From an uncultured Synechococcaceae cyanobacterium (lineage in GTDB: Bacteria; Cyanobacteriota; Cyanobacteriia; PCC-6307; Cyanobiaceae), in assembly GCA_902537275.1 (NCBI GenBank), contig CACBAW010000003.1:1-47831 (forward strand): a stretch of 47,831 nucleotides of DNA, read 5' to 3'. Below, one piece after another: positions 23,773 through 31,243 of the stretch. The number at the start of each line of letters is the position of its first letter. Position 1 is the stretch's first letter. The notes under the pieces were generated by a model. That model did no database searches. It saw only the letters and a program-made list of their open reading frames with translations, and had not been told where the DNA came from. The translations under genes and the position numbers were made by a program.

Positions 23773-23868
23773 ATGAAAATCAAAAATACTTCAGTTCTTA
23801 ATCAGAACAATATTAATTTAAATCAATTCAAAAATAAGGATAAATATCAAATACTTGAGAATTACTGA
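23773..23868 (+). CDS. Possible 31-aa peptide
   Basis: M-K-I-K-N-T-S-V-L-N-Q-N-N-I-N, rich in Asn, Lys and Gln. No hydrophobic segment and no family. Frame is clear of stops by only a short length, so chance is quite possible. Confidence 0.25.
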   Translation: MKIKNTSVLNQNNINLNQFKNKDKYQILENY

Positions 23869-23930
23869 AAGAAAAGAAAGAAAGAATGTGAAAAAATCTT
23901 TCAAAATTTTGCTAACCGAATAATTTAATT

Positions 23931-24179
23931 ATGAATTTTATTTTTTCTTTTTTATTAGCATCTGTCATGTGGGTACAAGTTCCACAGTGGGAAGCTGACT
24001 GGTCAAAATGTGCTGTAGATGTTCCCGATTCATCATGTCACTGGTACGTAGCTGCTCCCGATAATACGTTTGGGGAAGGATTTAATTGGGAAAACGCTCC
24101 TTGGTTTGATGCTAATGGATTACAGGATGTAGCTAAAATTGAGAAAGAATCTGTAGTAGAAAAACTTCAAAATAACTAA
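23931..24179 (+). CDS. Small exported Trp-rich protein
   Basis: 82 residues. A short signal-like start (M-N-F-I-F-S-F-L-L-A-S-V-M-W) is followed by a mature part with six further Trp and two Cys (S-K-C-A-V-D, S-S-C-H-W), including W-Y-V-A-A-P-D and F-N-W-E-N-A-P-W-F. The Cys pair could form a disulfide outside the cytoplasm. Not recognised. Confidence 0.6.
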   Translation: MNFIFSFLLASVMWVQVPQWEADWSKCAVDVPDSSCHWYVAAPDNTFGEGFNWENAPWFDANGLQDVAKIEKESVVEKLQNN

Positions 24180-24262
24180 AGTTTCTATTTCATCAATTAA
24201 CTTTTAAAAGTATTTAAATCTAGTTGCTTAGTGGTTAAATTTTGATTAATTAAAAAATTTTT

Positions 24263-24409
24263 ATGCGTTTCAAAGTAAGTCTCAAAAAAAATGAAAAGGA
24301 ATTTGATGAAGTTGTCATAGCTAATAATAAAAAAGAGGCTATAGAAGTAGCTTTAAAAAACAATCCAGAAGCTCAAGTATTAAACTCTGATTGGACATTT
24401 AAGATTTAA
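24263..24409 (+). CDS. 48-aa beta-alpha-beta protein
   Basis: M-R-F-K-V-S-L-K-K-N, E-V-V-I-A-N-N-K-K-E-A-I-E-V-A-L-K-N-N-P-E-A-Q-V, then N-S-D-W-T-F. The layout (strand, strand, helix, strand ending in a W-x-F) recalls a small conserved cyanobacterial protein of unknown function. Its stop codon touches the end of znuB, which converges on it. Confidence 0.6.
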   Translation: MRFKVSLKKNEKEFDEVVIANNKKEAIEVALKNNPEAQVLNSDWTFKI

Positions 24410-25195
24410 TTATTTACGAAGTTTAGGAATCAAAAGAGATGCAACACAAATAACACTAATTGCAGGTCCAGGCGACAGATTAAAGACTATAGAAAGAATA
24501 AAGCCCATAAGTGAGATGCATAATCCAAAAAATGAAGACCTCATCATTGCAATTCTTAAACTATGAGCCTTATTTAGCCCTAACAGAGTTGGGGTAGAAA
24601 GAAGAGCAATAACAAGAATTACTCCCACGGCTGACATTGAACTAACAATTACTAATGCCGTTGTAAAACTCAAAGCAAGATTTAATAAAGATACGTTTAT
24701 ACCACTTGCGGATGCACCTTCTGGATCTAATCCAACATAAACAACCTTTTCATATCCAAAAGTCATTAAAAGTATAAATACTAAAAAAGCAATTATTGTT
24801 CTAAGTAAATCTCCAAAATTTGCTGTCAATAAATCGCCAAATAATACTGCCTCCAAATCAATCCTTATTCCGAGTAGAGGGATTATAAGGACTCCAAACC
24901 CAAGCATTCCAGCAAGAATAGTATTCATAACTGCTTCATAATTTTCACTTTTTCTATTAGTTAAACTTTCCGCAATTACTGAGCCCAGAAGACCACTTAT
25001 AACACCACCAATTGAGGGGTGAATTCCAAGCGCTAATGCGAGAGCAAGTCCAGGCAACACACAATGAGAGATTAAATTAACTTGTAATAATCTCTTATGA
25101 GTGATTAATACAGTTCCCATAGCTGGGCATAAAATCCCAGAGAATATAGTTATTATTAATGGAACCAGCCACCAGTTGTTATAAATAAAAGACAT
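24410..25195 (-). CDS. znuB: Zinc ABC transporter permease
   Basis: 261 residues of the ABC-3 family with about eight hydrophobic helices. Typical motifs: C-P-A-M-G-T-V-L-I-T-H-K-R-L and I-S-H-C-V-L-P-G-L-A-L-A. It would pass zinc (or manganese) across the inner membrane. Neighbouring znuC, znuA and a Zur-type regulator make zinc the best guess. It lies downstream of znuC on the same strand, but the regulator gene sits between them on the opposite strand. Confidence 0.93.
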   Translation of the reverse strand: MSFIYNNWWLVPLIITIFSGILCPAMGTVLITHKRLLQVNLISHCVLPGLALALALGIHPSIGGVISGLLGSVIAESLTNRKSENYEAVMNTILAGMLGFGVLIIPLLGIRIDLEAVLFGDLLTANFGDLLRTIIAFLVFILLMTFGYEKVVYVGLDPEGASASGINVSLLNLALSFTTALVIVSSMSAVGVILVIALLSTPTLLGLNKAHSLRIAMMRSSFFGLCISLMGFILSIVFNLSPGPAISVICVASLLIPKLRK

Positions 25196-25199
25196 TATT

Positions 25200-25210
25200 C
25201 GAATGATTCG
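25200..25210. promoter_or_regulatory. Palindrome between znuB and the Fur/Zur gene
   Basis: CGAATGATTCG, a perfect 11-bp palindrome about a central G, sharing the AAT-G-ATT core of the Zur box upstream of znuA. It lies in the 17-56 bp space between the divergent starts. It could be a degenerate operator for autoregulation. Confidence 0.35.
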
Positions 25211-25212
25211 GT

Positions 25213-25647
25213 ATGATCAAAAATACGGGACAAAAAAAGATTTCGGAAACAATGGTAACTAAGTCTGACATTACCAAAAGACAAGAACAACTTCTTGAAG
25301 AACTTAATAAATGTGAGGATGAATTGACTGGTCAAGAATTGCATAGACAATTGATAGAAAGCGGAAAGGCTATGGGACTGACGACTGTTTACAGGAATCT
25401 TCAAGTTCTGATAAAGCATGGCTTAATACGTTCTAGACATCTCCCAACTGGAGAGGTACTGTACACTCCCGTAGATAGAGATATTCATCATTTGACCTGT
25501 GTTCAATGTGGTGAGACATCAAAAATGGAAGGATGCCCAGTAAAAAATATTCATACACCCAAAACAAATCCAAAGAAATTCCAATTGTTGTTTCATACCC
25601 TCGAGTATTTCGGGCTTTGCCAAAACTGCTATCAAGCTCAGAATTAA
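25213..25647 (+). CDS. zur: Fur-family regulator, probable Zur
   Basis: 144 residues. The winged-helix part includes G-Q-E-L-H-R-Q-L and G-L-T-T-V-Y-R-N-L-Q-V-L. The metal-binding part has I-H-H-L-T-C-V-Q-C-G (Cys96, Cys99) and G-L-C-Q-N-C-Y (Cys136, Cys139), the structural zinc site. The genes around it encode zinc uptake, hence Zur rather than Fur. Starts at 25213 or ATG 25252; the later start keeps the whole fold and leaves room for a promoter. Its gene lies opposite-stranded between znuC and znuB. Confidence 0.88.
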   Translation: MIKNTGQKKISETMVTKSDITKRQEQLLEELNKCEDELTGQELHRQLIESGKAMGLTTVYRNLQVLIKHGLIRSRHLPTGEVLYTPVDRDIHHLTCVQCGETSKMEGCPVKNIHTPKTNPKKFQLLFHTLEYFGLCQNCYQAQN

Positions 25648-25660
25648 AAAGGAACATTCT

Positions 25661-26431
25661 CTAATCACAGAAATTATTTTCGTTTATAGAGCCAATGTTT
25701 ATAGCTTCTAATTTATCTTTTATTTGGTCAGGACTACCAACTGCCAAGACACTTTTATCAAGAACGATTACTTGATCATAGTTATTTAAAGAATCGCCCC
25801 AATCATGGCTACTTACTAGCAAAGAAAGTCCCGCATCCGCAAGTTGACGAACAATTTTAAGAAAATCCTCCTTTGCAGGAGGGTCCAAAGCTGCACAAGG
25901 TTCATCTAAAAGAAATATTTTTGCCGGGGACATAAGAGTTTTTGCTAATAGTGCTCTTTGCTGCTGTCCTCCTGAGAGAGAATCGAGTCTTCTGTTAGCC
26001 AAACTTGCAATGCCTACTCTCTGCATTGTCGCCTCTAATTCACAACATTTATTAATCCAAGAATTAGGATATGCTAGAAGAGTCTTAATTTGAAATGGGT
26101 TATTACTTCTTGATTTTGAATACTTTATTTGACCAAGAGATACCAATTTTTCAACTGTAATGGGAAACTTCCAATTCATAGAACTTCTTTGAGGCATAAG
26201 TGCCACAAGAGCTCTAGATCTATATAAATTTTCACCGTCAATTTTTATTTCGCCTTTATCTGGAGTATTTTGTCCTTGCAATATTCTCAAAAGAGTTGAT
26301 TTACCTGCGCCGTTTGGGCCAACTAACGCTGTTAGAGTTCCAGATTTAATCTCAACCGATACCTTATTTAAAACTGGCTTACTTTTTTTTCCGTATGTAA
26401 AGGTTAAATTTTCAGCGACTAAAGTAGCCAT
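25661..26431 (-). CDS. znuC: Zinc ABC transporter ATPase
   Basis: 256 residues. Walker A G-P-N-G-A-G-K-S-T (38-46), signature L-S-G-G-Q-Q-Q (152-158), Walker B L-L-D-E-P (174-178) and a switch His in S-S-H-D-W-G. Energises ZnuB. It is divergent to znuA with 134 bp between starts. Its transcript would have to cross the antisense of the regulator gene to reach znuB. Confidence 0.95.
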   Translation of the reverse strand: MATLVAENLTFTYGKKSKPVLNKVSVEIKSGTLTALVGPNGAGKSTLLRILQGQNTPDKGEIKIDGENLYRSRALVALMPQRSSMNWKFPITVEKLVSLGQIKYSKSRSNNPFQIKTLLAYPNSWINKCCELEATMQRVGIASLANRRLDSLSGGQQQRALLAKTLMSPAKIFLLDEPCAALDPPAKEDFLKIVRQLADAGLSLLVSSHDWGDSLNNYDQVIVLDKSVLAVGSPDQIKDKLEAINIGSINENNFCD

Positions 26432-26528
26432 TAATTAATCTTTTAAAAAAGTCACTTTACAAGCTTACCAATAATACAAGTTGCGTATTAATTTCATAAC
26501 ATTTAATACTTTTACTTGTCAGAGATAA

Positions 26529-26543
26529 TGAAAATGATTATCA
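26529..26543. promoter_or_regulatory. Zur box upstream of znuA
   Basis: TGAAAATGATTATCA fits the cyanobacterial Zur-box pattern TGANAATNATTNTCA exactly, and lies inside a 17-bp perfect palindrome (26531-26547, AAAATGAT-T-ATCATTTT). It is 22 bp before the znuA ATG and about 98 bp before the znuC start, so it may control both. A TATAAT at 26557-26562 is too close to the ATG to be an ordinary -10, so the true start of transcription is unclear. Confidence 0.75.
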
Positions 26544-26565
26544 TTTTTAAATATTATATAATTTT

Positions 26566-28107
26566 ATGACCATTTTTAAAAAACTTTTAACAAATAAAAA
26601 AGGTTCGAATAAATCAATTATTAAAAATTCAGTAATCGCTGGAACGATTATATTTTCTGGTTTTGGGCAGGATGTTATGGCTAAAGGAAAGTCATATGTA
26701 GCAGTAGAACCACTAGTTTGTGATTTAGTTAAATCAATTGCATTACCATCTGACGAAGTTACATGCTTAGTAGATAGAAAACAAGATGTTCATGACTTAA
26801 AGATCAATCCAAGGCAAGCTCAATTACTAAATAGCGCAGATAAAGTATTTACTCTTGGTAAAGAAATGACTCCAAGTATGAGAAATTGGGAAAATAAAAA
26901 GACTACTGTTGTTGTAGGTGTTAGTGCAATAGACGTAGATGATCATTCTGATCATGGAGGTCATGATGATCACTCAGACCATGGTGGACATGACGATCAT
27001 TCTGAAAATTCAGCTAAAGTAGATGATCATTCTGATCATGGAGGTCATGATGATCATTCAGACCATGGAGGACATGATGATCATGCTGAAGGTGCTTTCG
27101 AATGGGCAGGCAAATTTCAACTTTCTAAGGGCTCTTACAAATGGTCATTTGAAAAAGTCGATGGCGAATATGCAGATCCTGCAATGAAGATGGTGATTCT
27201 TAAATCTAATGACATAGAAGGGTCTGAAGATTTAGCCAAAGAATTATTAGGATCTAAAGACTCAATAAGCAGAAAAAATGATGGTACTTTGATAGCAAGT
27301 AATAAAGCTTTTGTTCTTAACTTTGATCAAAGAAAAGAAAGTACTGTTTTTAACGTGGATATCAAAGAAGATGGTCAATATATATTTTTTACTGAACACA
27401 TGCCTTTTGAGTTTGAAGCAACTCAACACTTTTTTAAAGACGTTTCAAATAGTGATGTAGAACCAATAGCACAAGTTCCAGACGAAGGAGAGGGGCATCA
27501 TCATCATGACCATGGAGGTCTAGATCCACATGTATGGCATGATCCGCATAACATTATAAAAATGGGAGATCTTATAAGCAAAAGTTTAAAGAAAGATATT
27601 TCAGTTTTTAATAGAGGTGACAGAAAACTAATTAATGAAAGATTCGAAAAAGCTGATTCTCTCTTAGAAGGCTTAGATAGTTGGATCGTCGAACAAGTAA
27701 GCTCTATTCCTGAGGAAAACAGAGTAATTGTCTCTAAACACAAAGCATTGGAATACTACGGGGATGCATTTGGTTTTGAAACCATTAGTTTACTTGACTT
27801 TCTTGGAGACTCCTCAAGCTTAAGGCCAGAAAACATAAGTTCTACTTTAAAAATGTTAGATGAAGAGAAAGTTCAGGCAATATTTCCTGAACAAATTCCA
27901 GCATCTAAGTTATTAAGGAACTTAAGTAGACAAAGTTCAGTCCCTTTAGCTTCTAATCAAATATTCGTTGATGGATTGATGATGGATGGTAATACGGTTT
28001 CAGTAGCTGTTCACAATACTTGTACAATTGTTGACTCATTAGGTGGAAGCTGTGATAAGGAATCTGGCTCCAATCTTGAGTCTGAATGGTACAAACTTTC
28101 AGATTAA
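26566..28107 (+). CDS. znuA: Zinc-binding periplasmic protein with inserted domain
   Basis: 513 residues, far longer than the usual 300 or so. A signal segment (to about residue 39) is followed by the first lobe (Y-V-A-V-E-P-L, V-H-D-L-K-I-N-P-R-Q). Then comes a His/Asp-rich repeat (125-173), an unidentified domain (about 177-293), a second His run (311-316), and the canonical D-P-H-V-W-H-D-P-H-N (320-329). The second lobe has K-H-K-A-L-E-Y-Y-G and I-F-V-D-G, with a Cys pair (N-T-C-T-I, G-S-C-D) near the end. His runs are normal in ZnuA; the extra domain is not. Confidence 0.94.
   Translation: MTIFKKLLTNKKGSNKSIIKNSVIAGTIIFSGFGQDVMAKGKSYVAVEPLVCDLVKSIALPSDEVTCLVDRKQDVHDLKINPRQAQLLNSADKVFTLGKEMTPSMRNWENKKTTVVVGVSAIDVDDHSDHGGHDDHSDHGGHDDHSENSAKVDDHSDHGGHDDHSDHGGHDDHAEGAFEWAGKFQLSKGSYKWSFEKVDGEYADPAMKMVILKSNDIEGSEDLAKELLGSKDSISRKNDGTLIASNKAFVLNFDQRKESTVFNVDIKEDGQYIFFTEHMPFEFEATQHFFKDVSNSDVEPIAQVPDEGEGHHHHDHGGLDPHVWHDPHNIIKMGDLISKSLKKDISVFNRGDRKLINERFEKADSLLEGLDSWIVEQVSSIPEENRVIVSKHKALEYYGDAFGFETISLLDFLGDSSSLRPENISSTLKMLDEEKVQAIFPEQIPASKLLRNLSRQSSVPLASNQIFVDGLMMDGNTVSVAVHNTCTIVDSLGGSCDKESGSNLESEWYKLSD
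26938..27084 (+). repeat. His/Asp-rich coding repeat in znuA
   Basis: Two near-identical blocks, each D-D-H-S-D-H-G-G-H-D-D-H-S-D-H-G-G-H-D-D-H, separated by a short S-E-N-S-A-K-V linker. Each block is built from 9-residue sub-repeats. Likely flexible zinc-collecting loops and a candidate for length variation between strains. Confidence 0.9.
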
Positions 28108-28117
28108 TTTTTTCTAA

Positions 28118-28132
28118 TAAAAACGATTTTCA
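28118..28132. promoter_or_regulatory. Weaker Zur-box-like site before the CobW gene
   Basis: TAAAAACGATTTTCA matches TGANAATNATTNTCA at ten of twelve defined positions and lies 52 bp before the GTPase start. It would put the CobW-WD40 pair in the zinc regulon. Weak on sequence alone; the context raises it. Confidence 0.4.
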
Positions 28133-28184
28133 TTTCTTATTATTACTATTAATAAACTATTGTTTATTTAGTAAAAATCAGTAA

Positions 28185-29534
28185 ATGAGCATCAAAGACA
28201 AAGTTCCCGTAACCATCCTCACTGGATTTTTAGGTTCAGGGAAGACTACCTTGCTTAATAGAATTTTAAGTGAAGAGCACGGAAAAAGAATAGCCGTAAT
28301 TGAGAATGAATACGGTGAAGTAGGTATAGATCAAGGGCTCGTAATTAATGCCGATGAAGAAGTGTTTGAGATGTCAAACGGGTGCATTTGTTGTACTGTT
28401 CGTGGTGATTTAATAAGAGTCCTTGGCAACCTTATGAAAAGAAGAGATAAGTTTGACTATGTTTTAGTAGAAACGACAGGATTAGCAGATCCTGGACCAG
28501 TTGCTCAGACATTTTTCATGGATGAAGAGATAAGTTCTGAATTCACTCTTGATGGAATTGTAACTTTAGTTGATGCTGCCCACATTGATCAGCAACTAGG
28601 CAGGAGTGATGAAAGTTCAGAACAAGTGGCATTTGCAGATGTTCTTGTCCTTAATAAAACAGATTTAGTCTCTGATGATGCACTAGATACTCTTGAATCG
28701 AGATTGAGAGATATGAACCGAATGACCCGAATTATTAGAGCCGAGAATGCCAAAGTACCAATTGAAACAGTCTTAAATCTAAGTGCATTTGATCTTGATC
28801 AGATCCTTAAACGCAGGCCAACATTCCTTGAACCAGAATATCCTTTTGAATGGACAGGTGTTTACGATCTTGATGCAGGTAAATATGAATTAATGCTAGA
28901 AGAAGGACCCGATCCAGAAATGTCCTTGGTAGCCCTCGCTAACCAAGGAGAGAGTGAAGAGGAACTTAAAGATGGTGCTGAATCCTCTGTGAGACTTTAT
29001 GCAGAAAAAGCTAATAGTTTAGATCCTGGAAATACCATCCCATATGGAGAACATGTAAATCTCAAATTGGAGGATAAAGGAAATAAATCCTTCATCCTGA
29101 ACATAGAAAAACCAACAAAAATAGGTTTGTTTACACAGCACACCGCTGAAGAATTCAATATGAAAGTCATTAAAAGTGACGAAAATAAAGAGATTTCATT
29201 TAATACTGAAAGATTCTGGCAAGCAGAGCACGAACATGATGATGAAGTAGGCTCAATTGCTATAGAGCGTTTTGGAGATGTTGACCCAGAAAAACTAAAT
29301 ACTTGGATGGGAAGACTTCTATCAGAAAAAGGAGTGGATATATTCAGAACTAAAGGTTTCATAAGTTACTTAGGTAACCCAAGGAGAATAGTTTTTCAGG
29401 GAGTTCACATGTTATTTACTGCACAACCTGATAAAGAATGGGGTAACGAACCTCGTAGAAATCAACTTGTTTTTATCGGTAGAAATTTAAATGAGAAAGA
29501 GATGCAAGAAGGCTTTGATAAATGCCTGATATAG
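28185..29534 (+). CDS. COG0523/CobW-type GTPase, putative zinc chaperone
   Basis: 449 residues. Walker A G-F-L-G-S-G-K-T-T (14-22), metal-binding C-I-C-C (67-70) in S-N-G-C-I-C-C, V-E-T-T-G-L-A-D-P, and N-K-T-D. The C-terminal CobW_C domain ends with F-L-S-K-G-F-type strands, and an H-E-H-D-D-E stretch lies before it. COG0523 proteins deliver metals, and those beside Zur genes are implicated in zinc allocation under deficiency. It is longer than average because of an insert between the two domains. The WD40 gene overlaps its end by 13 nt. Confidence 0.93.
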   Translation: MSIKDKVPVTILTGFLGSGKTTLLNRILSEEHGKRIAVIENEYGEVGIDQGLVINADEEVFEMSNGCICCTVRGDLIRVLGNLMKRRDKFDYVLVETTGLADPGPVAQTFFMDEEISSEFTLDGIVTLVDAAHIDQQLGRSDESSEQVAFADVLVLNKTDLVSDDALDTLESRLRDMNRMTRIIRAENAKVPIETVLNLSAFDLDQILKRRPTFLEPEYPFEWTGVYDLDAGKYELMLEEGPDPEMSLVALANQGESEEELKDGAESSVRLYAEKANSLDPGNTIPYGEHVNLKLEDKGNKSFILNIEKPTKIGLFTQHTAEEFNMKVIKSDENKEISFNTERFWQAEHEHDDEVGSIAIERFGDVDPEKLNTWMGRLLSEKGVDIFRTKGFISYLGNPRRIVFQGVHMLFTAQPDKEWGNEPRRNQLVFIGRNLNEKEMQEGFDKCLI

Positions 29535-30595
29535 AACCATTTAGTCCAAGAGGCATGTTCCATGAAGGATGGACTGCTGAAGTTAATGATTACGCCATAG
29601 CATGTGGCTGGGCTCTTAAAGGAAAACAATTTATTGTTGGCGACGTGGCAGGAGGTCTTTTTTCGTTCGAAGGAGATACTGGAAAAATTATTTGGGAAAA
29701 AGAAAATACACACTCCGGTGGTCTATTAGCAATGGCCATTCATCCAGAGGGTGAGATTTTTGCAACATCAGGTCAGGATGGAAATGTTCAAATTTGTAAT
29801 TGCCACGAAGGTAAAGTAATTAAAACACTTAATCTTGGTAAGGGTTGGGTAGAACACCTCAAGTGGTCTAATGACGGTTTATTTCTAGCGATAGCTTCCT
29901 CAAAAAAAGTATATGTTTTTAATGAAATTGGAGAAGAGAAATGGATCTCAGAAGACCATCCAAGCACAGTAAGTGCAATAACATGGTCAAATAAAAATGA
30001 GCTCGCAACTGCATGCTACGGCAGAGTGACATTCTTTGACATTATTAATAATAAAACGAATCAAAAACTGGAGTGGCAAGGATCATTGGTCTCTATGGAA
30101 TTAAGCCCTGATGGAGATATAGTCGCCTGTGGGAGTCAAGACAATTCAGTTCATTTTTGGAGAAGATCAACAGGAATGGATGCTGAAATGACTGGATACC
30201 CTGGAAAACCAAGTCACCTTTCTTTTGATGATAGCGGAAAATTATTAGCGACTAGCGGCAGTGAAAGAATTACAGTATGGAGCTTTATAGGCAATGGTCC
30301 AGAAGGGACTATGCCAGGAGAACTATGTCACCATACAGAACCTATTTCGAGCTTAGCCTTTTCAAATAAAGGTATGCTTGTAGCCTCAGGATCTAGGGAT
30401 GGTTCTGTTGTCGCAAGTTTCCTAAAAAAGGACGGCAATGGAGACCCAGTTGGGGCTGCATTCGCCGGAGATTTGGTAGGGGCAATATCATGGAGACCTG
30501 ATGATTGTGCACTTGCAGCAGTTAATGCAAAAGGTGTTGTAAATGTATGGAAATTTAAAGTTCGTACTAACCTTTTTTCAAAGGGATTTAAGTAA
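29522..30595 (+). CDS. WD40-repeat protein linked to the zinc GTPase
   Basis: 357 residues with about seven WD40-type blades: repeated patterns such as A-M-A-I-H-P-E-G-E-I-F-A-T-S-G-Q-D-G-N-V-Q-I, L-K-W-S-N-D-G-L-F-L-A-I-A-S, M-E-L-S-P-D-G-D-I-V-A-C-G-S-Q-D-N-S-V and L-A-F-S-N-K-G-M-L-V-A-S-G-S-R-D-G-S-V. No signal peptide, so probably a cytoplasmic propeller acting as a scaffold. Start ATG overlaps the GTPase gene by 13 nt in another frame, which suggests coupled translation and a shared job. Confidence 0.92.
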   Translation: MPDIEPFSPRGMFHEGWTAEVNDYAIACGWALKGKQFIVGDVAGGLFSFEGDTGKIIWEKENTHSGGLLAMAIHPEGEIFATSGQDGNVQICNCHEGKVIKTLNLGKGWVEHLKWSNDGLFLAIASSKKVYVFNEIGEEKWISEDHPSTVSAITWSNKNELATACYGRVTFFDIINNKTNQKLEWQGSLVSMELSPDGDIVACGSQDNSVHFWRRSTGMDAEMTGYPGKPSHLSFDDSGKLLATSGSERITVWSFIGNGPEGTMPGELCHHTEPISSLAFSNKGMLVASGSRDGSVVASFLKKDGNGDPVGAAFAGDLVGAISWRPDDCALAAVNAKGVVNVWKFKVRTNLFSKGFK

Positions 30596-30613
30596 AAAGT
30601 AGAAATTTATTAA

Positions 30614-30769
30614 TTACCAATAGTTAGCTTTTAAATGTCTTTCCATACAAATGACCTCACAGTCATTATCTATACCTTTTGGGTGAATATCGCAATATGA
30701 GAGACATTGAAAATATTCGTCTATGGGATTTGATTTATCAGTTTTAATAACTTCTTTCGAATGATGCAT
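30614..30769 (-). CDS. 51-aa protein with a twin CxxxC motif
   Basis: M-H-H-S-K-E-V-I-K-T-D-K, then F-Q-C-L-S-Y-C (Cys-x3-Cys), a turn rich in Asp and Asn, and C-E-V-I-C (Cys-x3-Cys), ending H-L-K-A-N-Y-W. Two CxxxC helices joined by a loop resemble twin-CX3C proteins, which form two disulfides or bind a metal. Several His are also present (H2, H3, plus H in D-I-H and R-H-L). It lies just beside the zinc locus. No family recognised. Confidence 0.58.
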   Translation of the reverse strand: MHHSKEVIKTDKSNPIDEYFQCLSYCDIHPKGIDNDCEVICMERHLKANYW

Positions 30770-31055
30770 AAAAGATTTCCTCAATTATTTAAAATTAAGA
30801 TAGACGAATTAAATATCAAAAGAAATAAGCAAAACTTACTAAAAATATCTCAAAAAAATTAGCACGATTAATTACTACTCTCGGACATTTTTAATTAAAA
30901 AGCAATGCGTATAAAAACGGATTGTCTTTAGAGAAATATTTTCCTAATTTTATATTGTTGAGTTCTAGGAGGTCTTTCAAAATGATCGATAGCCTGCCAG
31001 AAATTTCGGAATAAACCGAACTAATTTAATTAACTGCTCCAATTATTTTTTATTA
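30770..31055. other. Intergenic region, no long gene; short frames and a small hairpin
   Basis: AT-rich spacer. Notable items are a ribosome-binding-like TAGGAGG at about 30967-30973 followed after 8 nt by ATG 30982 (10 codons, I-D-S-L-P-E-I-S-E, stop 31012-31014), and a hairpin TTCGG-AATAAA-CCGAA (31005-31020) that overlaps the end of that peptide. Together with the gene after it and the terminator at 31244-31272 this may be one leader/RNA unit. Confidence 0.45.
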
Positions 31056-31145
31056 ATGTCTAAGCTTCCTTCTTCTGCATCGTTTAGGTGCCCTTTAAGA
31101 AACAAGCTTAATTCTAGAGTTTTTGCCCCAGTTAAAGACAATTAG
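31056..31145 (+). CDS. Possible 29-aa basic peptide
   Basis: M-S-K-L-P-S-S-A-S-F-R-C-P-L-R-N-K-L-N then S-R-V-F-A-P-V-K-D-N. Unlike most small proteins here it has no membrane helix and is basic. It lies in a region that ends in a strong terminator, so the DNA is transcribed. Could be real or part of an ncRNA. Confidence 0.35.
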   Translation: MSKLPSSASFRCPLRNKLNSRVFAPVKDN

Positions 31146-31243
31146 TTAATTTTGGTGTGCATTAGCTTAAAAGAAGTTAGCAACAAGGATCCATGATTTA
31201 GGTGCGTTAATAACTTCATTAAAAAATATAAGTAAGAGATAAA

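Noticed and set aside
26557-26562. TATAAT as the -10 element of znuA
   Set aside because: It ends only 4 nt before the ATG, so transcription would begin inside the coding region. It is kept only as a remark in the Zur-box entry.
28997-29362. A 121-codon minus-strand frame
   Set aside because: It lies wholly within the CobW GTPase gene and is Ser/Phe/Cys-rich as expected for an antisense frame.
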